Positions 38,784-47,021 of a DNA stretch of 64,000 nucleotides are shown one piece after another. Every line of letters begins with the position of its first letter. The stretch's first letter is position 1. The stretch comes from Phycisphaerales bacterium (lineage in GTDB: Bacteria; Planctomycetota; Phycisphaerae; Phycisphaerales; UBA1924), in assembly GCA_016709445.1 (NCBI GenBank), contig JADJMV010000001.1, positions 682,001-746,000 of the forward strand, in the 5' to 3' direction. A program made the translations under genes and the position numbers. The notes beneath the pieces were generated by a model. That model did no database searches, was not told the DNA's origin, and saw nothing but the letters and a program-made list of their open reading frames with translations.

Positions 38784-40204
38784 GCGCGAGCGTGATCGCC
38801 CTGTGCGCCGCGATGGCGCTGGGCCAGGTGTTTGGGCCCAGGGAGATGAGCGAGGAGACTAAGGCCTGTGCGCAGTGCCACAAGCAGGAGAACCCCGGGC
38901 TCGTGCAGCAGTGGGGTCGGAGCCAGCACTACCGCGCCAACATCGGGTGCTTCGAGTGCCACGGGGCCAACAAGGACGAGCCCGACGCGTTCACGCACTA
39001 TGGCCAGACGATCTCCGTGCTGGTGACGCCGAAGGATTGCTCGCGGTGCCACGCCAAGGAAACCGAGGAGTTCTCCGCCTCGCACCACTCCAAGGCGGCC
39101 CGGATCTTGGGCTCGCTCGACAACGTGCTCGCCGACGTCGTCGAGGGCAACCGGGGTATGGTGACGGCGGGGCACCCGGAGGGTGTGGCGGCCTCGGCGG
39201 TCAGCGGCTGCTGGCAGTGCCACGGGTCGGAGATCAAGGCGCTGCCGGGCGGTCGGCTCGACCCGGCGACGTACCCGAACACGGGCATCGGGCGGATCAA
39301 TCCCGACGGGTCGGAGGGGGCGTGCAACGCGTGCCACCTCCGCCACGAGTTCACGGTCGCCCAGGCGCGGCACCCCGACACATGCGGGAAATGCCACCTG
39401 GGGCCGGATCACCCGCAGAAGGAGATCTACGAGGAGTCCAAGCACGGCATCTCGTTCTTCTCCAAGATCAACGAGATGAACCTTGGCAACGCCAAGTGGG
39501 TCGCGGGGGAGGACTACTGGGCGGCGCCGACCTGCGCGACGTGCCACATGTCGGCCACCAAGACCGCGCCGGTGACGCACGACATCGGGATGCGGATCAG
39601 CTGGAACAACCGGCCCGAGATCTCGATCCGCCCCGAGATCGCGGATGCGAAGATGGGGCTTCCGGGCAAGGACGTGCCGTGGAACGTGCGTCGCGAGGCG
39701 ATGCAGGACGTCTGTCTGGCCTGCCACGAGACCCAGTGGGTGGACAACTTCTACACGCAGTACGACGAGCTGATCGAACTCTACAACACGAAGTTCGCCA
39801 AGCCGGCGCAGGAGATCTACCAGCTCACGATGCCGCTGCAGGACATCACGGCCGCGTTCGCGAACAAGCTGGACTGGACGTACTACGAACTCTGGCACCA
39901 CGAGGGGCGTCGCGCACGGCACGGCGCGTCGATGATGGCCCCCGACTACACGCACTGGCATGGCACCTACGAGGTCGCCAAGAACTTCTATTCGGAGTTC
40001 ATCCCGGCGGTGCAGGAGATCGTCGAGCGCGGGCTCGCCTCGTCGGATCCTGCGAAGGTCGAGGCGGCCAAGCAGCTCCGGGCCAAGCTCGACGAGGTGC
40101 TCAACTCCGACGACCACAAGTGGTACCTCGGCAAGATGGACCCGAGCGAGGCGGAACGCCGGCGCAGGGCGCAGGAAGAGTTCAAGGCCAGGTACGGCAA
40201 GTAA
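38780..40204 (+). CDS. octaheme cytochrome c of the hydroxylamine oxidoreductase (HAO) family
   Basis: 474 aa with a short signal (SVIALCAAMALGQ). Eight CxxCH motifs have first Cys at about 30, 57, 87, 144, 182, 202, 252 and 312; the fourth is GCWQCHG, the position of the catalytic heme in HAO. No CxxCK is present, so it is not a NrfA or octaheme nitrite reductase type. The C-terminal helical region has the family motifs WHHEGRRARHGA and APDYTHWHG. HAO proteins oxidise hydroxylamine, while relatives without the Tyr-heme crosslink work reductively on nitrite or hydroxylamine. Which applies here depends on the crosslinking Tyr, which I cannot align by eye. Its place behind NrfB/C/D-like genes suggests a quinol-fed reductase. 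Confidence 0.88.
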   Translation: MSASVIALCAAMALGQVFGPREMSEETKACAQCHKQENPGLVQQWGRSQHYRANIGCFECHGANKDEPDAFTHYGQTISVLVTPKDCSRCHAKETEEFSASHHSKAARILGSLDNVLADVVEGNRGMVTAGHPEGVAASAVSGCWQCHGSEIKALPGGRLDPATYPNTGIGRINPDGSEGACNACHLRHEFTVAQARHPDTCGKCHLGPDHPQKEIYEESKHGISFFSKINEMNLGNAKWVAGEDYWAAPTCATCHMSATKTAPVTHDIGMRISWNNRPEISIRPEIADAKMGLPGKDVPWNVRREAMQDVCLACHETQWVDNFYTQYDELIELYNTKFAKPAQEIYQLTMPLQDITAAFANKLDWTYYELWHHEGRRARHGASMMAPDYTHWHGTYEVAKNFYSEFIPAVQEIVERGLASSDPAKVEAAKQLRAKLDEVLNSDDHKWYLGKMDPSEAERRRRAQEEFKARYGK

Positions 40205-40226
40205 CGATCCACCCGACTCTCCCTCC

Positions 40227-40266
40227 AGGCCCGCGGGGCGCCGCTCGTCTCGCGGGTCTTCTCGTT
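40227..40266 (+). terminator. terminator of the NrfBCD/HAO operon
   Basis: AGGCCCGCG (40227-40235) pairs with CGCGGGTCT (40251-40259) including one G-T pair, with a 15-base loop. A T-rich stretch (TCTTCTCGTT) follows. It lies 22 bases after the octaheme stop. Confidence 0.6.
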
Positions 40267-40420
40267 GCGGTGGCAAGCCCGGCGGCCGAACGCGAGGGCG
40301 CGGTGCGCGTGGGGGCCGGGCAGGCGGGGTTCGGGGTTGGCCCCGGCCGACCTCGTGGTCACGCGCCCGGCTGACCCGGCGCCGGGGACGCACCCTCGGC
40401 CGGGCATGATCGGTCGAGGT

Positions 40421-41491
40421 TCAACCGTCGGTGTGGAGGATCGCCGCCTCGCCGGAGAGGCCCGGGCCGAAGGACATCGCGACCACGGGGCCCCTGGCCC
40501 CGGCGCGAAGCATGTCGTCGAGCACCCAGAGCACGGTCCCTGAGGACATGTTGCCGTGGCGATCGAGAATGCGGCGGGATGGCGCCAGGGACGGCTCGCC
40601 GAGTCCGAGCCCGATCCGGACGCCCTCGAGGATGTCCCGGCCCCCGGGGTGGATGGCCCAGCCGGCGATCGCATCGCGATCAATGCCGTGCGGGGCGAGG
40701 AAGCCGTCGACCCAGCCCCCGACGGCCCGGCGGAGCACGCCGGGCACTCGTGGGGAGAGGTGCATCTCGAAGCCGTGGTCCCCGATCTCCCAGCTCATGA
40801 GGGCGCGCGTCCCGGGGAAGACGCGGCTGGCGAAGCCCCGCAGTTCGGGCCCGTCGGACTGACGCATCCCCACCAGGGCGCACGCGGCGCCGTCCGCGAA
40901 GATGGCGTTGGCGACCTGCTGGTCCCAGGTGCCGCCCACGTGGAAGTGGAGGCTGCAGAGCTCGACACAGGCGAGGAGGACGAGCGCGTCGGGATCGGCG
41001 CGGACGATGGACGCGGCGACGGCGAGGCCATTGATCGCGCCGTGACAGCCCATGAAGCCGATGTGGGTGCGGGAGATGTCGGGAGAAAGCCCGAGATCCT
41101 CGATCAGGTCGTGATCGACCCCGGGCGACTGGGCCCCGGTGCAGGAGACGGTGACGATGTGGGTGACGGACGCGGGATCCCGCTCGGCGGCGTGGAGCGT
41201 GCGGAGAGACGCGGCGCCGGCGAGCTGTCGCGCCGCGGATCGGTACCGCGCCAGGCGGGTCGCGGTGGAGGGTCCGCTGCCGGCGTCGAGGGTGAACAGC
41301 TCCTGCTCGCCCTGGGGGCCGAGCAGCACGCAGCCGCGCTCGGAGACGCCCGCGCTGCGATAGAGCGCGTCGAGGCGTTCCGGATCTCCCTCGGGGCAGA
41401 GCCGGCGCGCAAGTTCGAGGCTGGAGTCGGGGGTCAGCTGTCCCTGGGGCGAGGCGGTCCCGATGCCCAGGATGCGAGGCGCACCCGTCAC
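40421..41491 (-). CDS. type III polyketide synthase (chalcone/stilbene synthase family)
   Basis: 356 aa. The catalytic triad is visible: Cys in GFMGCHGAINGL, His in WAIHPGGRDIL and Asn in HGNMSSGTVLWVL. Type III synthases extend an acyl-CoA starter with malonyl-CoA and cyclise it, commonly to alkylresorcinols or alkylpyrones in bacteria. The start is GTG at 41491, which overlaps the stop of the FAD oxidoreductase gene as GTGA. Third gene of an operon with a methyltransferase and an FAD enzyme, an arrangement typical of bacterial type III clusters. The product cannot be named from sequence. Confidence 0.9.
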   Translation of the reverse strand: MTGAPRILGIGTASPQGQLTPDSSLELARRLCPEGDPERLDALYRSAGVSERGCVLLGPQGEQELFTLDAGSGPSTATRLARYRSAARQLAGAASLRTLHAAERDPASVTHIVTVSCTGAQSPGVDHDLIEDLGLSPDISRTHIGFMGCHGAINGLAVAASIVRADPDALVLLACVELCSLHFHVGGTWDQQVANAIFADGAACALVGMRQSDGPELRGFASRVFPGTRALMSWEIGDHGFEMHLSPRVPGVLRRAVGGWVDGFLAPHGIDRDAIAGWAIHPGGRDILEGVRIGLGLGEPSLAPSRRILDRHGNMSSGTVLWVLDDMLRAGARGPVVAMSFGPGLSGEAAILHTDG

Positions 41492-42606
41492 GCGGCGCTC
41501 CAGCAGAGGCGACGCGAGGCCCATCCGGCGAGGCCGAAGCGTCCGCCGAGACGGAGCGCGGCCGCGAGGGCGACGGGCTGGGATGCCAGGGTGCAGACGG
41601 CGCGGCAGATGGTGCGGCGGGCGGAGAGCACCTCGGCGCAGCACGCCGACCAGGCGGGTCGGGCGTCGCGTCCGCAGAGCACCTCGTCCGCGGCCGGGCC
41701 GATCCGGGCGGCGCAGGCGATGGCCCAGCTCATGCCTTCGCCGGTCAGCGGCTCGACATAGCCCCCGGCATCACCGACAACCAGGACGCGTCCGGAGGCC
41801 AGAAGGCGACGGCGTGTGAGCTGTCCGACTCCGCGCATCGACCCACGGTCCAGCGCGGGCGTCCTGTAGCCCGACTCGGCCATGATCGCGGCGATCGCGC
41901 CGGCCGGGCCGAATTGCTGAACCATGGACGCGCGCAGCGCGCACGCGATCGTCCAGTGCGTCTGATCGACACGGGCCGCGCCCACGTAGCCACCGCGTCC
42001 GCAGACCATGGTGATCTCGCCTTCGAGCGCGTGCTCGGGTCGCCGGTCGAGGAGAAGCCCGATCCCCACCGGGCTCCGCTCATCAATGTTCCAGGCGAAC
42101 TCGGGCCGGTCTGTGAGCGCTCCGCCACCGAGGCCGTCGGCGACGACGACGAGCCGGGGCTGGAGGAGGCACTCTCCCTCCGGGGCGATGAGCTTGACGG
42201 CGTCCCCTGGCAGGACCCGTCCGCGCACGCCTTGGAGAAACACGGCCCCCCGGTTCTCGGCGGCTCTCGCGAGCGTCTCGTCGAAGTGCGCGCGGTTCAC
42301 CATCGTGTAGGGTTCGATGGGAAGACGGAGTGATGCGCCGCGGGCGATGAGCCGGAGGGCGTCGGTCCGGCGCGGCGGCGGGGATGGATCGGGCATGGGG
42401 AGCGCGAGATCGGCGAGCGCCGAGGCTCCGGCGGGTGCGAGGCAGCCGCCGCAGACTTTGCGGCGGGGGAAGGTGGCGCGATCGATCAGGAGCGTGCGGA
42501 GGCCCTTGCCGACGAGGACGGCAGCGCTGACGCTCCCCGCGGGCCCGGCACCGATGACGACGGCGTCCCAGGGTTCCTTCGCAACAGCACTCAGGTTCGT
42601 CGCCAC
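41488..42606 (-). CDS. FAD-dependent oxidoreductase (geranylgeranyl-reductase-like family)
   Basis: 372 aa. The Rossmann dinucleotide motif VIGAGPAGSVSAAVL is near the N-terminus, followed by RKVCGGCLAP, a mid-protein VVADGLGG and the FAD-pyrophosphate motif VVGDAGGYVEPLTGEGMSWA. This is the layout of the monooxygenase/geranylgeranyl reductase group. GTG at 42604-42606 is the best start and overlaps the methyltransferase gene by 16 bp. In this operon it probably hydroxylates or reduces the polyketide product. Confidence 0.88.
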   Translation of the reverse strand: MATNLSAVAKEPWDAVVIGAGPAGSVSAAVLVGKGLRTLLIDRATFPRRKVCGGCLAPAGASALADLALPMPDPSPPPRRTDALRLIARGASLRLPIEPYTMVNRAHFDETLARAAENRGAVFLQGVRGRVLPGDAVKLIAPEGECLLQPRLVVVADGLGGGALTDRPEFAWNIDERSPVGIGLLLDRRPEHALEGEITMVCGRGGYVGAARVDQTHWTIACALRASMVQQFGPAGAIAAIMAESGYRTPALDRGSMRGVGQLTRRRLLASGRVLVVGDAGGYVEPLTGEGMSWAIACAARIGPAADEVLCGRDARPAWSACCAEVLSARRTICRAVCTLASQPVALAAALRLGGRFGLAGWASRRLCWSAA

Positions 42607-43280
42607 GTCAGCAGCATACGCCGCGGCCAGCACGTGCGGACCGTCGCGCCGCGGAGGCCGGCGAGTTCGGCGAGGCGGAGGGCCTCGTCGGGTGTATACG
42701 CGGCACGCACGGATTTGAGAGAATCCACGTGGACGATGCGCGAACGCGTGACGACCCGGGAGGCGGCCCAGGCCATGCCGAGGCCGATCGGATCGCGTCG
42801 GAGGTCGCTGACGAGGAGCAGGTCGGTGGCCTCGCTCGCGTTTCGGAGAAAGGCGATCGCCTCCGCCTCCGCGAGATGGTGCAGAAAGAGGCCGCATGTC
42901 GAGACATCAAACTTTCGCGGGAATGGCTCGCGAATCACGTCCTGGACCCAGGTTTCGAGTCCGAATCCTCGGGCGGAGGCCCGCGACTGTGCGGCGGCGA
43001 GGGCGGTGGGGCTGGTGTCGCACGCGGCCAGCGTGAGTGTGATGCCCGCGTCTCTCGCCCGCGCGGCGAGGGCGGTGGGGACATCGCCGGACCCGGTGGC
43101 GATGTCGAGAAGTGCGAGCGCGCCGCCGCGAGCCCGCGCGGCCTCTCGGATCGTGGGCCAGAGGATGGCGTCGCTGCGCGAGAGGGAGTTGAGGCGGGCG
43201 AGGCCCCGGAGGGCGACTCCGTGCTCGGCGGGGTCGAGCGCGGGGTCGTCCATGAGTTCGGGGGTGAGACATCGCCGCAT
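42591..43280 (-). CDS. class I SAM-dependent methyltransferase of the type III PKS cluster
   Basis: 229 aa. The SAM-binding motif I is LLDIATGSGDVPTALAARA, followed by an acidic strand end (LAACDTSP) and motif post-II FDVSTCGLFLHHLAEAEA. First gene of the three-gene operon with the FAD enzyme and polyketide synthase, so O- or C-methylation of the ring product is likely. The ATG at 43280 is chosen because the MRRCLTPELMDDP start matches this family. TACCCT 9 bases before the ATG could be a -10 giving a very short leader. Confidence 0.88.
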   Translation of the reverse strand: MRRCLTPELMDDPALDPAEHGVALRGLARLNSLSRSDAILWPTIREAARARGGALALLDIATGSGDVPTALAARARDAGITLTLAACDTSPTALAAAQSRASARGFGLETWVQDVIREPFPRKFDVSTCGLFLHHLAEAEAIAFLRNASEATDLLLVSDLRRDPIGLGMAWAASRVVTRSRIVHVDSLKSVRAAYTPDEALRLAELAGLRGATVRTCWPRRMLLTWRRT

Positions 43281-43335
43281 CGTGGAGCGAGGGTAGCGGA
43301 GCGGGCGGGGGCACGGGTCCCGAAAGCGGGGCGGA

Positions 43336-44061
43336 TCACGGGCGGGGATCGTGGTTGACCCAGTCGTGGTCGTTCCAGTTGTTGAGGTCGGTGATCCACT
43401 CGGCCTTGTTGAATCTGGCGTGGCCATCGAGGAAGATCGTGTTGGCGCCGCTCCCATGGCGGTGGGGGGCGACGCGGCGTTGGTTGTCGTTGCCGATCAC
43501 GTGGTTCTTCATCCAGGTGTCGTAGTAGAGGGCGATCTGGAAGTCGGTGGCGTTCTTGCGGTAGACCTGGTTGTAGTTGGTGTTCTTGGGGTCTTCGGTG
43601 TAGTCGGTGAGGTAGAGCGTCTGATCAGGAAACGGCGTTGTGCTGACTCGCGACCAACTCCGGCTGCCGCGGAAGCTGCCGTCCTTGTAGAACCACAGGC
43701 CGTTGTTCACATAGTGGATCTGGTGCAGATCGTCGTGGGCTCGGGCGGGGTCGTGGAAATACTCGGCATTCCGGAACCAGTCGCCGACGGGCGCTTCGAG
43801 CGTCGCGATGGGGTCGAGGTAGGGGCGTGTGGCTCGGGGCCAGCTGATCTCGCGCCCGTCGCCCGCCTCGCGCACGGTCCACTCCTCGTGCTCGTCGGCG
43901 TACATCATCATGCCCGCGCCGATCTGCCGCTGGTTGGAGAGGCAGACGGTCTGCCTCGCGGTGTCGCGTGCGCGGCCAAGGCTCGGGAGCAGGATCCCGA
44001 TGAGCAGCGCGATGATCGCGATGACCACGAGCAGTTCGATGAGGGTGAACCCACGACGCAT
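43336..44061 (-). CDS. prepilin-type N-terminal cleavage/methylation domain protein (paralog of 17599-18363)
   Basis: 241 aa. The leader MRRGFTLIELLVVIAIIALL is a short prepilin signal with the G|FTLIE cleavage site. The globular domain shares many positions with the pseudopilin at 17599-18363: CLSNQRQ, SWPRATRP, NAEYFHDPARA, IHYVNNGLWF, and a C-terminal FLDGHARF. The N-terminal Met at 44061 gives the standard short leader. TATGCT 8 bases before it may be a -10. No assembly genes are nearby. Confidence 0.9.
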   Translation of the reverse strand: MRRGFTLIELLVVIAIIALLIGILLPSLGRARDTARQTVCLSNQRQIGAGMMMYADEHEEWTVREAGDGREISWPRATRPYLDPIATLEAPVGDWFRNAEYFHDPARAHDDLHQIHYVNNGLWFYKDGSFRGSRSWSRVSTTPFPDQTLYLTDYTEDPKNTNYNQVYRKNATDFQIALYYDTWMKNHVIGNDNQRRVAPHRHGSGANTIFLDGHARFNKAEWITDLNNWNDHDWVNHDPRP

Positions 44062-44212
44062 ACGGGCCCAGCATAGTGGACGCGGCCCGTGCATCCAAGC
44101 CGATCCTCCGAAAGACCGGCGGGGCGGGCGGGGCGCACCGTGCGTCCCGCCCGCCACCCGGCCCTCCGGGGGAGGAGTTGCTCACTGCGTTGGTCGGGTC
44201 GGTCGCGCCCTG

Positions 44213-44955
44213 TCAGGCGCGGAGGCCGCCGGACGAGGCGAGGATCTCACCGGTCACCCACCGCGCCTCTTCGGAAGCCAGGAACGCGACCGGGCCGGCG
44301 ATGTCACGGGGGTCGCCGAGGCGGCCCAACGGCGTCTGCGCGATGTAGGCCGTTCGGAATTGCTCGTCCTTGGGGGCCATATCGGTGTCGGTGAGGCCCG
44401 GGGCGATGGCGTTGACCGTGATCCCGCGCGGGCCAAGCTCGGCGGCGAGGGAGCGGGTGATCGCGTCGACGGCGGCCTTGCTCGAGAAGTAGACCGAGCC
44501 CGCGGCCGCGGCACCCTTGGCGACGATGGATGAGACATTGATGATGCGCCCCCGCCCGTCGGGCAGGTGGGGCAGCGCGGCCCGTGTGACACTGAGCAGG
44601 CCGAAGACGTTGAGGTCGTAGATGCGCCGGACGGCGGCCCGATCGACCTCGGCGAGCGGGGTCATTTCGAAGGCGCCGGCATTGTTGACGAGGATGTCCA
44701 GACGCCCGAACTTGGCGACGACATCCGCCACCAACCGGTTCGCCTCCGATTCCTCCGAGACGTCGGCCTTGAAGATCTCCGCCCGCCCGCCCCAGCGCGG
44801 ATCGTCGCGGCGAGGTCCTTCGCGGCCCCCTCGCTGCGGGCGTAGTTCAGCGCGACCGTGGCGCCCTGCTCGGCGAGCTTCTTGGCGATGGCGGCCCCGA
44901 TGCCGCGGGAACTGCCCGTGACCAGCGCGACGAGACCTTCGAGATTGCGTGACAT
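44213..44955 (-). pseudogene. short-chain dehydrogenase/reductase, frameshifted
   Basis: The N-terminal half (from 44955) has the cofactor motif VALVTGSSRGIGAAIAKKL and LNYARSEGAAKDL. The C-terminal half has LDILVNNAGAFEMTPL, NVSSIVAKG, the catalytic YFSSK and a family-typical close (GEILASSGGL). They are in different frames, with the switch in the GC-run at about 44780-44795 (GGGCGGGCGGGCGG type), where one base lost or two gained would explain it. Such a run is prone to sequencing and replication slippage. If intact it would be a 248-aa NAD(P)H-dependent reductase. It follows an ArsR-type regulator on the same strand. Confidence 0.8.
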
Positions 44956-44991
44956 GGTGCTGCCTCCTGAAAGCGGTTGTCGGTCTCCACA

Positions 44992-45043
44992 GTTCGATGT
45001 ATGTCGAAATGTGTGAAGAGACAGACATCGATGATCATCGAAC
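44992..45043. promoter_or_regulatory. inverted repeat, candidate ArsR-type operator
   Basis: GTTCGATG (44992-44999) and CATCGAAC (45036-45043) are perfect inverted copies, with related ATGTCGA and ACATCGATGATCATCGA words between and around them. The stretch 44990-45085 is AT-rich compared with the genes. It lies between the ArsR-type regulator gene and the SDR gene, both transcribed leftward. Confidence 0.55.
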
Positions 45044-45091
45044 TATTCCGTCATTGATCTAGAATTTTGTTCGGTCTATGATAGGAAAAGC

Positions 45092-45391
45092 CTACGCGCC
45101 GGGCACGCGGCGGGCGAGGTCTTCGCGGAAGGCAGACAGAGCGCCCGGGAGCGCCTTCAACCGGACACACTTGCCTTCCTTCTCCGTCTCGATCAGCCCG
45201 GCCTCGCGGAGTTCCTTGAGGTGATGGCTCATGGTGGCCTGGGAGATCGGGAACCCCTCGATGATCTCGGCGCAGAGCACATCCCCGTCCCTGGCGATGC
45301 GTTCCAGCACCGACACCCGAGTTGGGTCGGCGAGTGCCTTGGCGATCCGGAAGAAGGCTTCGTCGGTGAGTTGGGGGCTGACGCGCTCCAT
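45092..45391 (-). CDS. ArsR-family winged-helix transcriptional regulator
   Basis: 99 aa. LADPTRVSVLERIA, CAEIIEGFPISQATMSHHLKEL and AGLIETEKEGKCVRL are the helix-turn-helix and wing of the ArsR/SmtB group. No Cys-rich metal motif (ELCVCDL type) is present; the single Cys of VLCAEI sits where metal sensors often have ligands, so a metal cue is unproved. It lies 43 bp after the MetE-like gene stop, on the same strand. The inverted repeat between it and the SDR gene is a likely target. Confidence 0.88.
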   Translation of the reverse strand: MERVSPQLTDEAFFRIAKALADPTRVSVLERIARDGDVLCAEIIEGFPISQATMSHHLKELREAGLIETEKEGKCVRLKALPGALSAFREDLARRVPGA

Positions 45392-45434
45392 GCCGTGAAA
45401 GCCTACACCTGTCGGGGTCCGAATATTCGGGGCT

Positions 45435-46628
45435 CTACTCGCGCGGCACGATATCGGTCTGCAACGCCGGGTCTGCGGCCGGGACGTAGGTCGTGGGCAG
45501 GCCCAGTTCCGTCCGGACGAGGTTGCAGCCCTGGGCGATCGCGGTGGACTTGAAGAAGGCGATCTCGCGGTTGCACCCCTGGCGCCCGAAGCCGCAATCC
45601 GTGGAGACGATGAGGCTCTCGGGGGGGATGAACTCGAGGGCCCGGCGGATGTCGGCGGCGACGTCCTCGGCGCGATCGGCCTGGAGCGTGCGGTGGGAGC
45701 AGGCCCCGATGCAGACCTTCTTGGGGAGCTTGCCCTTGTAGCGACCGAAGAGCTCGATATCGCGGAAGTCGCGGTCCTTGGTCTCGATGGTCCAGACGTC
45801 GCCCCGGCACTCTTCCATGTACATCTCGAAGCAGGCGGCGTAGCTGGTGTCCTCGATGACGCGCTGCATGTTGGGGTTGCCCCAGCAGGTGTGGATCCAG
45901 ATCTCGCAGTCGTCGAGCCCCTGCACCTCACGGTTGTAGCACTCGAGAAGGAAGCGGACGCGGTCGTCCTTGGCCCCGTAGGTGTTGGCCATGAAGTGGA
46001 GGCAGGGCTCCTCGACCTGGATGCAGCGGCAACCGGCTTCGCGGAGTGCGAGCAGCTCGGTGTTCATGGCGACGGCCATGTCCCAGTAGACTTCCCGCTG
46101 GTCCTTGTACTTGTCCGTGTGGATATCGAGAAACAGGCCCATGACCTGCGAGCAGCAGGTGCCGAACTTGAGGGGCTTGCGGGTCTTGCCCTGGGCCATC
46201 CGCCAGAGCTTGGCGTAGGCCAGGTTGCGGTGCTCGATCTTGCCGGTCACGAAAGGCCAGCGCCAGCCGGTGTAGATCTCGTTGAGCAGGGTGCCCGGCG
46301 GGTAGCGGAGCCAGGGCGATCGGGTCTTCTCGCTCTGCAGATGGTCGCCCTCGAGGCCGGCCCACCGTTGCAGCGGGTAGTGGTGCCATGATCGCCCGGC
46401 GAGGTCCTCGTCGAGGTGGTAATCACCGTGGGTGAGGATGTCGAGCCCCGCACGCTCCTGGTCGCTGGCGACCACGGCGAGGGCATCCTGGAGCTTCTCG
46501 CGGAAGCGGATGTCCATCATGCAGGTGTCGAGCGGGCGGCCCCACATGCAGGTGTCAAACCAGCGGGGCCGGGGCCAGGAGCCGGTGACGGTCGCGGGGA
46601 GGACGAGGTCGGCGGTGGCGGTGAACAT
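45435..46628 (-). CDS. MetE-like / uroporphyrinogen-decarboxylase-fold protein (cobalamin-independent methionine synthase family)
   Basis: 397 aa. The TIM-barrel pattern of the MetE C-terminal/UROD superfamily is visible: ATVTGSWPRPRWF at the start, then an internal ILTHGDYHLD, IQVEEPCLHF, EIWIHTCWGN, and the closing LIVSTDCGFGRQGC. His, Cys and Glu in these motifs are the zinc ligands expected for thiol-methyl transfer. It lacks the N-terminal half of true MetE, so it is a core-MetE-type enzyme; substrate unknown. Start ATG 46628 has GGGAGCAAGCA before it, and TAGACT lies about 45 bases upstream. Probably co-transcribed with the ArsR and SDR genes. Confidence 0.85.
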   Translation of the reverse strand: MFTATADLVLPATVTGSWPRPRWFDTCMWGRPLDTCMMDIRFREKLQDALAVVASDQERAGLDILTHGDYHLDEDLAGRSWHHYPLQRWAGLEGDHLQSEKTRSPWLRYPPGTLLNEIYTGWRWPFVTGKIEHRNLAYAKLWRMAQGKTRKPLKFGTCCSQVMGLFLDIHTDKYKDQREVYWDMAVAMNTELLALREAGCRCIQVEEPCLHFMANTYGAKDDRVRFLLECYNREVQGLDDCEIWIHTCWGNPNMQRVIEDTSYAACFEMYMEECRGDVWTIETKDRDFRDIELFGRYKGKLPKKVCIGACSHRTLQADRAEDVAADIRRALEFIPPESLIVSTDCGFGRQGCNREIAFFKSTAIAQGCNLVRTELGLPTTYVPAADPALQTDIVPRE

Positions 46629-47021
46629 TGCTTGCTCCCGGCGGTATGGCACGGGCGCACCGCCGGAACGAGTCTACTGACGACCGTCGGCGGGGGCGGT
46701 TTCGGGTGTCAACCAATAGGGGAATTCTCCCACCAGGCACACGCCTCCCCTCCCGCCACAATGTTGTGCACACCGAGGGAGGTCTGGTTGGCGGCGTGCC
46801 GGTCCGAGCGACGCGGTTTCTTGATCGGAGGGGATCGAGGGGCGCGGCCGATCGGCTGCCCGCCGGTGGGTGGGCCGTGTGCAGTCGGCGGTGCGGGCGT
46901 CGGCCCACACGCCAGGACGGCGTCGAGAGGAAGTGGAGCGAGAGAAAGTTTCGGCGCTGTCCCGAGCCCCGGCGAAAGCAGGGGCTTGCTCTTTGGCCGC
47001 CCTCGACGGTGTCGAGGCGGA
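46629..47021. other. intergenic region without a recognisable gene
   Basis: About 390 bases. It contains TAGACT (46676-46671, minus) for the MetE-like gene. A short hairpin (AGCCCC 46965-46970 with GGGGCT 46981-46986) could end the DinB-family gene. Nothing else is clear. Confidence 0.4.

Noticed and set aside
38780..40204. Octaheme protein as NrfA or octaheme nitrite reductase (ONR)
   Set aside because: All eight motifs are CxxCH with no CxxCK, and the GCWQCHG and APDYTHWHG motifs fit the HAO family better.
38438..40393. Long minus-strand frame across the octaheme cytochrome gene
   Set aside because: No domains and an Arg/Val-rich shadow composition; the plus-strand frame has eight heme motifs.
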